From Actimicrobium sp. CCC2.4 (GTDB lineage Bacteria; Pseudomonadota; Gammaproteobacteria; Burkholderiales; Burkholderiaceae_D): a stretch of DNA of 64,000 bases. Positions 35,945 to 45,855 of this stretch are shown here, piece after piece. Positions within the stretch are counted from its first letter, which is position 1. Every line of letters starts with the position of its first letter. The translations under genes and the position numbers were made by a program. The stretch lies in the NCBI RefSeq assembly GCF_034347385.1, contig NZ_CP133777.1:620001-684000 (forward strand), in the 5' to 3' direction. A model generated the notes under the pieces. It was not told the DNA's origin, ran no database searches, and saw only the letters and a list, made by a program, of their open reading frames with translations.

Positions 35945-37369
35945 ATGATAGATGCACGACTTTTGCCTTACGCTTTTGCCCGCGACTTTGCGTTGCTGGC
36001 CCATCGCCAGTCGCCCGATAGTGCCGTCGAGGTCTGGGTGTCTGATGCCACCCAGGCCACGGCGGTGGCCGAGGTCAGCCGGCGCTTTGGCCGCATCAAG
36101 TTGCGCACGATGCCGCACGGCGAACTCGAGGACGCGATTGCCCGGGCCTATGCCGGTTCCGGTGGCGACGCCGCACAAGTGATCGATGAGTACGAGTCCG
36201 ACCTCGATCTCAACAAGCTGATGCTGGACATGCCCGCAGTCGAAGACTTGCTCGAATCAGCCGACGATGCGCCGGTGATCCGGATGATCAATGCGCTGCT
36301 GACACAGGCGCTGCGCGAAGGCGCATCCGATATTCATATCGAGCCCTTCGAGCAGATTTCAGTGGTGCGCTTTCGTATCGACGGCACGCTGCGCGATGTC
36401 GTGCGTCCCAAGAAAGCCATCCATGCTTCGCTGATTTCGCGCATCAAGATCATGGCCCAGCTCGATATTGCCGAAAAGCGTTTGCCGCAGGATGGCCGGA
36501 TCACGCTGCGGGTGGGCGGCAAGCCGGTCGACGTGCGCGTCTCGACCTTGCCGACCGGTCATGGCGAACGCGCGGTATTGCGCTTGCTGGACAAGGAAGC
36601 CGGCCGCCTTGACCTCGAACATCTGGGCATGAGCGACGCGGTGATGCCGCAGTTCGACGCGCTGATCAGCCAGCCGCACGGCATCGTGCTAGTGACCGGT
36701 CCGACCGGTTCCGGCAAAACCACCACGCTGTATGCGGCGCTGTCGATGCTCAATGTCTCGACCACCAACATCCTGACGGTCGAAGACCCGATCGAGTACG
36801 AACTGGCCGGAGTGGGCCAGACCCAGGTCAATCAGCGTATCGACATGACGTTTGCCAAGGCGCTACGGGCGATCCTGCGGCAGGATCCGGACGTCATCAT
36901 GATCGGCGAAATCCGTGATCTTGAAACCGCGCAGATCGCGGTGCAGGCATCGCTCACGGGGCATCTGGTGCTGGCGACCTTGCATACCAATGATTCGGCG
37001 GCGGCCGTGACGCGCTTGCTCGATATGGGAATCGAACCTTTCCTGCTGTCGTCATCGCTGCTGGGCGTGGTCGCGCAACGGCTGGTGCGCAAGCTGTGCA
37101 CCGAATGCCGTGTGTTCGATGGCACTTACTGGCAGGCGGCGGGTTGCGATAAATGCGGCCAGACCGGATATCAGGGGCGGGTCGGTGTCTACGAACTGTT
37201 GCGCACCACCGAAGCAATCCGGGCCCAGATCCACAACCAGGCTTCCGAAGCCGACATCCGTAATGCGGCCCAGCGCGATGGCATGCGCACCATGCGCGAA
37301 GATGGCGAGCGCTGGCTCGCCAACGGCGTCACCACGCAGGCAGAATTGCTGCGCGTCACCAAGGATTAA
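35945..37369 (+). CDS. gspE: Type II secretion traffic ATPase GspE
   Basis: 474 residues. Walker [10 protein letters not shown], Asp box ([10 protein letters not shown]), Walker [10 protein letters not shown] and His box [20 protein letters not shown]. The zinc-binding Cys motif is present as CTEC and CDKC. N1E-like N-terminal domain that docks on GspL is present but short. It powers pseudopilus assembly at the inner membrane. 20 bases after gspD. Confidence 0.96.
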   Translation: MIDARLLPYAFARDFALLAHRQSPDSAVEVWVSDATQATAVAEVSRRFGRIKLRTMPHGELEDAIARAYAGSGGDAAQVIDEYESDLDLNKLMLDMPAVEDLLESADDAPVIRMINALLTQALREGASDIHIEPFEQISVVRFRIDGTLRDVVRPKKAIHASLISRIKIMAQLDIAEKRLPQDGRITLRVGGKPVDVRVSTLPTGHGERAVLRLLDKEAGRLDLEHLGMSDAVMPQFDALISQPHGIVLVTGPTGSGKTTTLYAALSMLNVSTTNILTVEDPIEYELAGVGQTQVNQRIDMTFAKALRAILRQDPDVIMIGEIRDLETAQIAVQASLTGHLVLATLHTNDSAAAVTRLLDMGIEPFLLSSSLLGVVAQRLVRKLCTECRVFDGTYWQAAGCDKCGQTGYQGRVGVYELLRTTEAIRAQIHNQASEADIRNAAQRDGMRTMREDGERWLANGVTTQAELLRVTKD

Positions 37370-37372
37370 CGC

Positions 37373-38593
37373 GTGCCGGCATTTCGCTACGAAGCTGTCG
37401 ACGACGACGGCAAAACCAAAAAAGGCGTGCTCAACGCCGATAGTGCCCGTGCGGCCAGAGCCGATCTGCGCAGCCAGGGCATGACGCCGATTACGGTCGG
37501 GGCAATTGCATCGCAGGTCGATGCCTCCGGCCAGACCAAGGCGCGCAGCTTTGGCGATAAATTGTCGACCAATGAACTGGCCTTGTTCACGCGTCAGCTG
37601 GCCAGCCTGCTTGAAGCCAGCTTGCCGTTGGAGCAAGCGTTTTCGGCCTTGCTGGAGCAAGCCGAACGGACGTATTTGCGCGACCTGATCGCTTCGATCC
37701 GCTCGGAAGTCATGGGCGGATCGTCACTGTCGGATGCGCTGTCCCATCATCCGCGCGACTTCGCCGACATCTACCGCGCGCTGGTCGCCTCCGGCGAGCA
37801 GATCGGCCAACTGGCCAAGGTGCTGTCACGGCTGGCCGATTACATCGAGCGCCGCAATGCGCTGGTCCAGAAGGTCAAGCTGGCTTTTACCTATCCGGCC
37901 ATTGTCACCGTGGTGGCGTTCGCCATCGTGATTTTTCTATTGACTTATGTGGTGCCGCAGATCGTCTCGGTATTCGCCAATACCAAGCAGAAATTGCCGC
38001 TACTGACGGTGCTGATGCTGGCGGTGTCGGACTTCGTGCGCAACTATGGCTGGATGGTGCTCGTCGTAGCGATCGCATTTGGTTTCGCCTGGCGCACGGC
38101 ACTGAAAAATCCCGAGATCAAGCTGCGCTGGCATACCTGGCTGCTGACGGCGCCGCTGTACGGCAAGTTCGAGCGCAGCCTCAACACTGCCCGGTTTGCC
38201 AGCACGCTGGCAATCACCACAGGTTCCGGCGTACCGATCCTGCGCGCCTTGCAGACCAGTCGGGATACGCTGTCGAATGTCGCGATGCGATTGCAGGTCG
38301 AAGAGGCCGCCAACAGCGTGCGCGAAGGTGTCGGGCTGGCGCGCGCGTTGTCGGCACACAAGCACTTTCCGCCGATGCTGATCCACATGATCCGTGCAGG
38401 CGAAATCACCGGTGAATTGCCGGCGATGCTGGAGCGCGCATCGAACGCTCAGGAGCAGGATCTGGAACGACGCGCCCTCACTATTGCCGGCCTGCTGGAA
38501 CCGGCGCTGATCCTGGCGATGGGCGTGGTAGTTCTGCTGATTGTGCTGGCGGTACTGATGCCTATTATTGAAATTAACCAGCTGGTGAGGTAA
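37373..38593 (+). CDS. gspF: Type II secretion inner-membrane platform protein GspF
   Basis: 406 residues. Starts FRYEAVDDDGKTKKG, with two GspF domains (LALFTRQLASLLEASLPLEQ and FASTLAITTGSGVPILRALQ) and three membrane helices. It is the platform on which pseudopilins are assembled. GTG start three bases after the gspE stop. Confidence 0.95.
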   Translation: MPAFRYEAVDDDGKTKKGVLNADSARAARADLRSQGMTPITVGAIASQVDASGQTKARSFGDKLSTNELALFTRQLASLLEASLPLEQAFSALLEQAERTYLRDLIASIRSEVMGGSSLSDALSHHPRDFADIYRALVASGEQIGQLAKVLSRLADYIERRNALVQKVKLAFTYPAIVTVVAFAIVIFLLTYVVPQIVSVFANTKQKLPLLTVLMLAVSDFVRNYGWMVLVVAIAFGFAWRTALKNPEIKLRWHTWLLTAPLYGKFERSLNTARFASTLAITTGSGVPILRALQTSRDTLSNVAMRLQVEEAANSVREGVGLARALSAHKHFPPMLIHMIRAGEITGELPAMLERASNAQEQDLERRALTIAGLLEPALILAMGVVVLLIVLAVLMPIIEINQLVR

Positions 38594-38648
38594 TGATGAC
38601 GACTCGAACAACTCCCGTAGGCAGTTGGCTGCATCTGGAAGGAATCGC

Positions 38649-39332
38649 ATGAAGCGCATGCCGCTAGTCGCCAGTTTTTTCCTGTTCATGGCACTGTGCG
38701 CGTCCGCTACGTACTGGACGCTGCAATTCATGAAGCCGCCGCAACGACCGATGGTCGCCGTGGCACAAACCAATCAGGGAGATGCGTCGCTGGAAGTAGC
38801 CGCCGGCCTGTTCGGCGGACGTGCTGCGAAGGTGGCACTGGCCAGTAATTTCCAGCTCAAAGGCGTGGTGGTTGCCGGCAATGCCAGCGAGAGCGTCGCC
38901 ATCCTGGTCGCTGATGGCAAACCGCCGCTGGCCAGTCGTGTCGACAGCGAGGTCATTCCCGGAGTCGTCGTCAAGGAAGTCCATCCCCGCTACGTGCTGC
39001 TTTCCGAAGGCGGTATCGTCAAGCGGGTCGAGTTGCAGGAAAGCGGCAAGACGTCGATGCAGCAGGTGAACCTGTCCACCGTGCCACCGCCGTTGATGAT
39101 GCAGCCGATCGCCCAGCAACCGCCGGCACGGGCTGCGCCAGCGATGCCGGCAACCCTGGTGACGCCGACCGACCAGCAAGCATTGCCTGTCATGCCGCCA
39201 CCGCAAGTAGAGCAGGAAACCGACACGCCACCGAATGTCCCGCCCGGCATGTCACCGAATGCCGGTGGTAGCGTGCCGAATCAGGGTAACGGCGCGATGC
39301 GCGCCCGGCCCGAGCCGGGTCGCCCCAATTAG
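38649..39332 (+). CDS. gspC: Type II secretion GspC-like protein
   Basis: 227 residues. One N-terminal membrane helix (VASFFLFMALCASATYWTLQF), then the GspC homology region (FQLKGVVVAGNASESVAILVADG, VHPRYVLLSEGGIVKRVEL). Instead of a PDZ or coiled-coil domain, the C-terminus (about residues 140-227) is a Pro/Ala/Gln/Met-rich tail. GspC links the inner-membrane platform to GspD. AAGGAA precedes the ATG at 38649. It is the last gene of the operon, convergent with hslU. Confidence 0.85.
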   Translation: MKRMPLVASFFLFMALCASATYWTLQFMKPPQRPMVAVAQTNQGDASLEVAAGLFGGRAAKVALASNFQLKGVVVAGNASESVAILVADGKPPLASRVDSEVIPGVVVKEVHPRYVLLSEGGIVKRVELQESGKTSMQQVNLSTVPPPLMMQPIAQQPPARAAPAMPATLVTPTDQQALPVMPPPQVEQETDTPPNVPPGMSPNAGGSVPNQGNGAMRARPEPGRPN

Positions 39333-39350
39333 GTCATCATCCCGTGCCAA

Positions 39351-40712
39351 CTACAGCACGTAGCGCGACAAGTCCTCGTTGACCGCCAGCGCACCCAGGC
39401 GCTCGTCGACGTACGGTGCCGTGATATTGACGGTCTCGCCATTGCGCTCTGTCGCGTTGAACGACATGTCTTCGAGTAATTTTTCCATCACCGTGTACAG
39501 GCGGCGTGCGCCGATGTTTTCGGTTTTTTCATTGACCGAATAGGCAATCTCGGCGAGCCGGCGTATGCCGTCGTCACTGAAGGTGATGGTCATGTTCTCG
39601 GTTGCCAGCAAGGCTTGATATTGTCGGGTCAGGCAGGCATCGGTGCCGGTCAGAATGCGCTCGAAGTCGGCGATCGACAGGGACTCAAGCTCGACCCGGA
39701 TCGGAAAACGTCCCTGCAATTCCGGTATCAGGTCGGACGGTTTTGCCAGATGAAACGCGCCCGATGCAATGAACAGAATATGGTCCGTGCGGATCATGCC
39801 GTACTTGGTATTGACTGTGGTGCCTTCGACCAGCGGTAGCAGATCGCGCTGCACGCCGGCCCGCGAGACTTCGGCACCGCCGGTTTCGGAGCGGCTGGCG
39901 ATTTTGTCGATTTCATCGAGGAACACGATACCGTTCTGTTCGACATTGGTGATGGCCTTTTGCTTGAGCTCGTCTTCATTGAGCAGCTTGCCGGCTTCTT
40001 CTTCGACCAGCAACTTGAGCGCTTCCTTGACCTTGACCTTGCGCTTTTTTTTGCGATTGTTGCTGACGCCGGAGAACATCGTCTTGATCTGTTCGGTCAT
40101 TTCTTCCATGCCGGGCGGCGCCATGATATCCATCTGCGGTCCACTATCGTTGACCTCGATTTCGATCTCGTGCTCGTCGAGTGAACCTTCGCGCAAGCGT
40201 TTGCGAAAGGTCTGTCGGGTCGTGCTGCCGGCCGCCGGTGTACCGTCGCTCGCTATCGGCTGGATGCCGAAGTCGCGTGCGGGCGGCACCAGGATATCGA
40301 TGATCCGGTCTTCGGCCGCATCGCCGGCACGCTCACGTACCTTGCGCATTTCGGATTCGCGGGTCTGCTTGATGCCGATGTCGATCAGGTCGCGGATGAT
40401 GGTGTCGACGTCGCGTCCGACATAGCCGACTTCGGTAAATTTGGTGGCTTCGATCTTGATGAACGGGGCATCAGCCAGGCGTGCGAGGCGACGCGCAATT
40501 TCGGTTTTGCCTACGCCGGTCGGTCCGATCATCAGGATGTTTTTCGGCGTAATTTCGTGGCGCAGCGGTTCGCCTACTTGCTGCCGGCGCCAGCGGTTAC
40601 GCAGCGCGATAGCGACAGCACGCTTGGCGTTGGCCTGGCCAACCACGTGCTTATCGAGTTCGGTCACGATTTCTTGTGGAGTCATATTCATCAGCGTATG
40701 GGTCGGTGTCAT
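39351..40712 (-). CDS. hslU: HslUV protease ATPase subunit HslU (ClpY)
   Basis: 453 residues from this start. AAA+ Walker [10 protein letters not shown], Walker [12 protein letters not shown], the I-domain insertion ([16 protein letters not shown] region), and the C-terminal LSRYVL tail that activates HslV. The ATG at 40712 overlaps the hslV stop (ATGA); ATGs at 40691 and 40685 give N-termini closer to E. coli (MNMTPQEIV), so the true start may be seven or nine codons later. Cotranscribed with hslV. Confidence 0.95.
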   Translation of the reverse strand: MTPTHTLMNMTPQEIVTELDKHVVGQANAKRAVAIALRNRWRRQQVGEPLRHEITPKNILMIGPTGVGKTEIARRLARLADAPFIKIEATKFTEVGYVGRDVDTIIRDLIDIGIKQTRESEMRKVRERAGDAAEDRIIDILVPPARDFGIQPIASDGTPAAGSTTRQTFRKRLREGSLDEHEIEIEVNDSGPQMDIMAPPGMEEMTEQIKTMFSGVSNNRKKKRKVKVKEALKLLVEEEAGKLLNEDELKQKAITNVEQNGIVFLDEIDKIASRSETGGAEVSRAGVQRDLLPLVEGTTVNTKYGMIRTDHILFIASGAFHLAKPSDLIPELQGRFPIRVELESLSIADFERILTGTDACLTRQYQALLATENMTITFSDDGIRRLAEIAYSVNEKTENIGARRLYTVMEKLLEDMSFNATERNGETVNITAPYVDERLGALAVNEDLSRYVL

Positions 40713-41245
40713 TCCAGCGTCTCGATCGTATGGGAAAGATTGGTATAGATACACAGTTCGCCGGCAATCGTCAGCGATTTCCGGACAATTTCGGCGGGCG
40801 ACAATTCGGTATTTTCTTGCAATGCCTTGGCCGCGGATTGGGCAAACGCACCGCCCGAGCCGATCGCACCGATGCCATCCTCCGGCTCCAGCACGTCGCC
40901 GTTGCCGGTGATGACCAGCGTGGTTTCATGGTCGGCGACCAGCAGCATCGCTTCGAGGCGGCGCAACATGCGGTCGGTGCGCCAATTCTTGGCTAGTTCG
41001 ACCGAGGCCCGCATCAGGTTGCCCTGGTATTTTTCAAGTTTGGCTTCGAACAGTTCGATCAGCGTGAATGCGTCGGCTGTGCCACCGGCGAATCCTGCCA
41101 GGACCTTGCCGTTATAGAGCTTGCGCACTTTGCGCGCAGTACCCTTCATGACGATATTGCCGAGCGTGACCTGACCGTCCCCGCCGAGTGCTACGAGCTT
41201 GCCGCGTCGTACCGACAGGATGGTCGTGCCGTGAAATTGTTCCAT
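40709..41245 (-). CDS. hslV: HslUV protease peptidase subunit HslV (ClpQ)
   Basis: 178 residues. N-terminal [14 protein letters not shown]: processing would expose the catalytic threonine at residue 7, as in proteasome-like Hsl[17 protein letters not shown] and [19 protein letters not shown] are characteristic. It forms a double hexamer with HslU to degrade misfolded cytoplasmic proteins. A sigma32-like promoter lies 70 bp upstream. Confidence 0.97.
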   Translation of the reverse strand: MEQFHGTTILSVRRGKLVALGGDGQVTLGNIVMKGTARKVRKLYNGKVLAGFAGGTADAFTLIELFEAKLEKYQGNLMRASVELAKNWRTDRMLRRLEAMLLVADHETTLVITGNGDVLEPEDGIGAIGSGGAFAQSAAKALQENTELSPAEIVRKSLTIAGELCIYTNLSHTIETLE

Positions 41246-41314
41246 GTCACCCTTTCAAAAGTCGTCTGCAGTGACCGGTTGCTGATGAACCAGATCACGG
41301 CGCTAGACAAAGAA

Positions 41315-41340
41315 ATGGGGTTGGGATGGTCGATTGCAAG
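41315..41340 (-). promoter_or_regulatory. Sigma32-type heat-shock promoter of hslVU
   Basis: On the minus strand: CTTGCA (41340-41335), a 14-base spacer, then CCCCAT followed by TTC (41320-41315). This is one base from the CTTGAA consensus, with a perfect CCCCAT. It lies 70 bp before the hslV start and just past the end of the STAS gene, matching known heat-shock control of hslVU. Confidence 0.7.
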
Positions 41341-41359
41341 CCGGAGTCGGCCGCGGTGG

Positions 41360-42769
41360 TTATTCTTTGCGCGGAATGATGCGGGCGATTTCGCGCAAGC
41401 CCATGACATTGAACAATGCGGTGACCAATTGATTGACGTTATGCAATTCGATGATGCGGTCGTTTTTTACCAGCGGTGCGAGGCAACTCAGCAACTGGCC
41501 TGCTGCACTGAAATCGACCCGGGCGAGATGCTTGCAATCGATGATGGCAGGATTGTGCCGGGCGGCATACAGGGTAATTTCATTGATCAGATCAGACTTG
41601 CCATCGACCAGAGTGGGCATCAGAAAGACATTTTCCGGTATCCGGGCCGGATTAGCGGGCGCGACGGGCAAGGCGGGCGGAGCAATAAAGGCCGGTGGCG
41701 AGACTTCGAACAGCACACAGTAATCGATACTGGTGTCTTCGAAATCCTGTTGCCGGTTCTGCAACTGCAGTAGTTCCAGTAGTAACAGCCAGGCTGCTTC
41801 GGTGTCTTCGCGCAGACCTGTTTCACAGAGCGCACGCACCCGGTCTGATAGTTCGCTGGCATGGATCAGTGCGACGGAATTACCTGCCTGTTGCAATTGC
41901 TTCAGGGTTTCAAGCAACATCGTGCAACCCTCGCGGGTGATGGTGCCGACGCTGGTGAAGTCGAGTTGCAGGATGGAATTGCTGGTGCTCAGCTTACGGA
42001 CACGGTCGAGTTGCTTCAGGATGGACGCATCCAGATCTCCGGACAGGGCGAAGATGGCGCTGAAGGGCAGCATGGTAGTACTCGACACAGGCTCGTCCTG
42101 TGTCGAAGCCATCCAGGTCGGTGGTGAGCGTTCGAATTTGCTGGCGTAATCTGCAGCAAGCTTTTCGAAGACGGCCTGCCGGCCGGTAATTTGGTACAAA
42201 TCGAACAGCATGGCCCAGACCGTGCGGGACGCTTCGCCGATCTGGTCGTCTTCGATGGCGTCTAGCAGCATACTTTCAACGATCTCGTTTTGATCATTAG
42301 CAAAGAGAATTGCGGCTTCGTCGATAATCGGCGCGGTTTCGGATAAGGCTAGTTCTATTTTGTGTAAGCCCACGTCTCCGCCCAGCAGGAAATCGGTCGA
42401 CATGACTAGGCCCGGCAGGGTGTCGGGGAATTGCTCCGCTGTGGCTCGCTCAGAATGCTTGCGGTCGCCCGCCTGGCTGGATCCGCCAGGCTTCGCTGGG
42501 GTCTGCGTGGGTACGCTGCGTGCTGCCGGCGCGATCCCTGGCGGGCGTGTCAGCTCATACGACATTTCAGTTTCGATGGCGTCGATTTTCAGTGCAGTTT
42601 TGCGTGCGGCGTCGCGTTGCACGCCTTGGGAGCTGGCAATACGTTCGGCTGAAATGGCGGAATCTACCGGTACAACGCGATCGTTTCTCTGTCGACGGGG
42701 CGCGTCAATTTCCGAGATCGGAGAAACATCTCGTCGATTTTTTTTGCCTAGAAATGAAAAAAACCCCAC
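41360..42769 (-). CDS. STAS-domain protein with duplicated helical-STAS modules
   Basis: 469 residues, cytoplasmic, no signal peptide. After a basic, low-complexity N-terminus (1-115) there are two repeated modules. A helical motif at about 185-219 (WAMLFDLYQITGRQAVFEKL, ending FERSPPTW) is mirrored at about 327-361 (WLLLLELLQLQNRQQDFEDT, ending FEVSPPAF). Each is followed by a STAS-like domain (about 235-315 and 380-462; LQLDFTSVGTITREGCTMLL and IIDCKHLARVDFSAAGQLLS). STAS domains usually mediate protein interaction in regulatory complexes. The ATG at 42769 gives a clean N-terminus. Function unknown. Confidence 0.8.
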   Translation of the reverse strand: MGFFSFLGKKNRRDVSPISEIDAPRRQRNDRVVPVDSAISAERIASSQGVQRDAARKTALKIDAIETEMSYELTRPPGIAPAARSVPTQTPAKPGGSSQAGDRKHSERATAEQFPDTLPGLVMSTDFLLGGDVGLHKIELALSETAPIIDEAAILFANDQNEIVESMLLDAIEDDQIGEASRTVWAMLFDLYQITGRQAVFEKLAADYASKFERSPPTWMASTQDEPVSSTTMLPFSAIFALSGDLDASILKQLDRVRKLSTSNSILQLDFTSVGTITREGCTMLLETLKQLQQAGNSVALIHASELSDRVRALCETGLREDTEAAWLLLLELLQLQNRQQDFEDTSIDYCVLFEVSPPAFIAPPALPVAPANPARIPENVFLMPTLVDGKSDLINEITLYAARHNPAIIDCKHLARVDFSAAGQLLSCLAPLVKNDRIIELHNVNQLVTALFNVMGLREIARIIPRKE

Positions 42770-42967
42770 GGCATTCCTGAAAGTTTGACTGGTTGTGGCG
42801 AGCTATAAAAGTACGCACTTGAGTATTGAGCAGTCTGCTTTTGTCCGGCATGACGTCTCCCTTACTGCGCGCCTCTTCCTTGTGTTGTTGTAGCTACATG
42901 TCCTTACGGCCCTTCCGGCATTGACTGATGCATTTGCCGGAACGGGGATGCTTCAGGCGTTAATGAC

Positions 42968-43423
42968 TTAATCGCCGTACAACTTTTGCTTCAATTCGCG
43001 CCGCTGCTGGGCTTCCAGCGATAGCGTCGCTGTTGGTCTGGCCAGCAGCCGCGGGATACCGATTGGTTCACCGGTTTCTTCGCACCAGCCATATTCGCCG
43101 CTATCGATGATGCCGATAGATTGCTGTACTTTTTTCAGTAGTTTGCGTTCACGGTCACGCGTCCGTAATTCCAGTGCATGTTCTTCTTCGATAGTTGCAC
43201 GGTCGGCAGGATCCGGTACCAGCACGGTTTCACGCAGATGCTCTGTGGTTTCGCCAGCATTTTTCAGGAGGTCTTTTTCGAGTTGCTGCAAACGGGCTTT
43301 GAAAAACGCCAGCTGCGCTTCGTTCATGTAGTCTTTCTCGCCCATCTTGAGCAATTGCTCTTCGGTCAGCAAGGCACCGTCGGAGGACGCGGAAGAAGTT
43401 GTTTTGGTTGTCTTGGTTGCCAC
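42968..43423 (-). CDS. dksA: RNA polymerase-binding transcription factor DksA (one-cysteine form)
   Basis: 151 residues. The coiled-coil tip has the DPADRA acidic motif that enters the RNA polymerase secondary channel and the coiled-coil segment ELRTRDRERKLLKKVQQSI. Where E. coli DksA has four zinc-binding cysteines, this protein has only the first (CEET, then SLEA), so zinc should not be bound. From memory this is common in the betaproteobacterial housekeeping DksA. Works with ppGpp in the stringent response. Confidence 0.93.
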   Translation of the reverse strand: MATKTTKTTSSASSDGALLTEEQLLKMGEKDYMNEAQLAFFKARLQQLEKDLLKNAGETTEHLRETVLVPDPADRATIEEEHALELRTRDRERKLLKKVQQSIGIIDSGEYGWCEETGEPIGIPRLLARPTATLSLEAQQRRELKQKLYGD

Positions 43424-43713
43424 TTCGGTTACTTTCGAGACTGCAGTTCGTTGGATATTACCCTCAAATCCGCCGCTGGCATTGTTGATGCGCAGAGGTA
43501 TGCCGGATCGGGGTGCTTTGGCTCTGAAGCGCTCTGTTACAACTAACTGGAAGATCAGGACGATGCAGCATATGGACGGGAAAATATCATGGCACTAAAT
43601 TCATGATTTTTTGTCCGGTTATTACCGCTCACATCACCTCTGGCCGGCCTCTGTAGCATCTGATACGGACTCGAATGCCGACAGCTATTTCTGGCGCGAC
43701 TGTCTTATGGAGT

Positions 43714-44739
43714 TTATACCAAACACTGTTCCAGTCCGTGAATAAAAATTTCTTCCGGTAAGTTTTTGCCGATAAAAACCAGCTTGCTTTCCCGTTTTTC
43801 TGTCTCTCCCCAGCGTGCGCCGACATCGCTCCCCATGATTTGATGTACGCCCTGAAACAACACCTTCCGGTCCGCGCCATCCATCACCAGCACGCCCTTG
43901 TAGCGCAACATGCGTGGACCATAGACCTGCACGATGCCGCCAAGGAAGTCGTCGAGTCGTGCCGTATCGAAAGCGCGCAAGCTTTTGAAGACGAAGGCCT
44001 TGATGTCGTCGGTGTGGCCCGGGTGATGGTGGTCGTGTCCTGCATGGTCGTCACAATCGTGGTCGTGGTTATGATCTTCTTCCTGACTCAGGAACGCCGG
44101 ATCGATATCAAGCTTGTCGTTAAGGTTAAAGCCGCGGATATCGAGAATGTCGGCGATCGGGGTGAGTCCGAAGGCGCTGTTGCCAATGGCCGCGCGCGGA
44201 TTGATTCGACGGATACGTGCGGTCAATTGCTGCATCGCGTCTTCAGTGACGAGATCGCTTTTTGAAATCAGGATGCGGTCGGCAAAGCCGATCTGGCGTT
44301 GTGCTTCCTCGTGCTCGTCGAGCTGTCCCATCGCGTGCTTGGCATCAACGACCGTGATCACGGCGTCGAGCACGTACTGGCTGGCAACGGCATCATCAAT
44401 AAAGAAAGTTTGTGCGACCGGACCGGGATTGGCCAGTCCGGTTGTTTCGATGACCAGCCGGTCGAATTGCAGTTCGCCCGCATCGCGACGTGCGGCCAGT
44501 GCGGTCAGGCCGACAATCAAGTCACCGCGCACCGTGCAACAAATGCAGCCGTTGTTCATCTCGATGATCTGTTCGGAGCTGTCCTGAACCAGAATCTCAT
44601 TGTCGATATTTTCCGGGCCGAATTCGTTTTCAATGACGGCAATACGAAAGCCATGCGGCTCTTGCAGGATGCGATTGAGCAGCGTGGTTTTGCCGGCACC
44701 AAGAAACCCGGTCAGGATGGTCGTAGGAATAAGAGCCAT
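43714..44739 (-). CDS. CobW/COG0523-family GTPase, putative zinc metallochaperone
   Basis: 341 residues. Walker A GFLGAGKTT, the metal-binding CICC motif (GCICCTVRGDL) of COG0523 proteins, Walker B-like VIETTGLANP, and NKxD-equivalent SKSDL. A His/Asp-rich stretch at about residues 222-245 (NHDHDCDDHAGHDHHH) is a probable metal reservoir. The C-terminal CobW_C domain has VYGPRMLRYKGVLVMDG. Such GTPases deliver zinc or cobalt; here zinc is inferred from family. It precedes dksA on the same strand, with 290 bp between. Confidence 0.9.
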   Translation of the reverse strand: MALIPTTILTGFLGAGKTTLLNRILQEPHGFRIAVIENEFGPENIDNEILVQDSSEQIIEMNNGCICCTVRGDLIVGLTALAARRDAGELQFDRLVIETTGLANPGPVAQTFFIDDAVASQYVLDAVITVVDAKHAMGQLDEHEEAQRQIGFADRILISKSDLVTEDAMQQLTARIRRINPRAAIGNSAFGLTPIADILDIRGFNLNDKLDIDPAFLSQEEDHNHDHDCDDHAGHDHHHPGHTDDIKAFVFKSLRAFDTARLDDFLGGIVQVYGPRMLRYKGVLVMDGADRKVLFQGVHQIMGSDVGARWGETEKRESKLVFIGKNLPEEIFIHGLEQCLV

Positions 44740-44883
44740 GAATTAGTTCTGTGCGCGGCGGCATTGGATGGATATGGGCTTTGATATGGAGCCATTCTTA
44801 AAATTTCCAATGGTCGATCCGCGCATTCTTGTGAGCTTCGGCATCACCGGAGCAATCGGGGTGTCGGGATCGCCGATATGACG

Positions 44884-45840
44884 TCAGGATTTTTTCCTGG
44901 CACGGGGATGGGCGGCATCATAAACCTGCGCCAGCCGCTGGAAATCCAGTGCCGTATAAATTTGTGTTGAGGTAATTGAGGCATGTCCCAGCATCTCCTG
45001 GACGGCTCGCAAATCGCCGGAGGACTGCAAGACATGCGACGCAAACGAGTGGCGCAACACGTGCGGATGCACGTTGACCGGGATACCGACACGCGTGGCG
45101 TGCGCTTTCAGGCGCAGCTGGATTAGTCTGACCGAGATCCGGGCGCCGCGGGTATTCAGGAACAGTGCATCAGGGTCTGCGTTCGATACCGACGGCCGTA
45201 TGGCGAGCCAGCTTTCTATGGCTAACAGCGCGGCGCGCCCGACCGGAACGCTGCGCATCTTGTTACCCTTGCCGGTCACAACGACTTCCGCGCCTGCAAG
45301 ATCGATCCACCCGACGGATTGATAGTCGACATTCCTTGTATGGCGCACGTCCAGTCCTGCCAGTTCGGATACCCGCAAGCCACTCGAATACAGCAACTCG
45401 AACATTGCGTGATCGCAACTGCGTTGCACCGCTTGCTCGATATTAAGCGTCGTGTCTGCAGAAACCAGACGCACTGCATCATCGGTGGACAGTGCTTTTG
45501 GCAGCGGCGTACCGCGTCGGGGGGCCTTCACGCCGTCGACCGGATTGACACGCACTACATCCTGTTCGGCGAGCCAGCTAAAGAATCCGCGCCAGGCGGA
45601 CAGTTTGCGGGCGATCGAGCGCGGATCGAGACCCCGCGCATGCAATTGCGACGCGAACCGGCGTACCTGCTGTTGCGTGAGATCTGTCAACGTCGGCCCG
45701 GGTACCAGTGTTGCCGCCATAGCCAAGAGTTCTGCCAGGTCCCATCGGTAATGACTGATAGTCAATGGTGCCAGATGCCGCAGATTTTTCAGCGCATCCA
45801 GGTAGGTAATGATCTGCTTTTCCGACGTGGCGTTATCCAT
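44884..45840 (-). CDS. xerC: Tyrosine recombinase XerC
   Basis: 318 residues. Core-binding SAM-like domain, then the catalytic domain with Arg in SSGLRVSEL, Lys in GKGNKMR, HVLRHSFASH (His and second Arg), LGHAS (third His) and nucleophile Tyr in STQIYTAL. It resolves chromosome dimers at dif with XerD. The C-terminus KARKKS-like basic tail is usual. It follows DUF484 closely, as in other Burkholderiales. Confidence 0.95.
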   Translation of the reverse strand: MDNATSEKQIITYLDALKNLRHLAPLTISHYRWDLAELLAMAATLVPGPTLTDLTQQQVRRFASQLHARGLDPRSIARKLSAWRGFFSWLAEQDVVRVNPVDGVKAPRRGTPLPKALSTDDAVRLVSADTTLNIEQAVQRSCDHAMFELLYSSGLRVSELAGLDVRHTRNVDYQSVGWIDLAGAEVVVTGKGNKMRSVPVGRAALLAIESWLAIRPSVSNADPDALFLNTRGARISVRLIQLRLKAHATRVGIPVNVHPHVLRHSFASHVLQSSGDLRAVQEMLGHASITSTQIYTALDFQRLAQVYDAAHPRARKKS

Positions 45841-45855
45841 TCCGAATGCGCGATC

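Noticed and set aside
42910-42947. Terminator for dksA
   Set aside because: CCCTTCCGGCA/TGCCGGAACGGG forms a hairpin, but no T-run follows on the minus strand.
43424-43713. Zur operator upstream of dksA, or a tRNA in the gap
   Set aside because: No AT-rich Zur-type palindrome and no cloverleaf or anticodon-arm pattern seen by eye.
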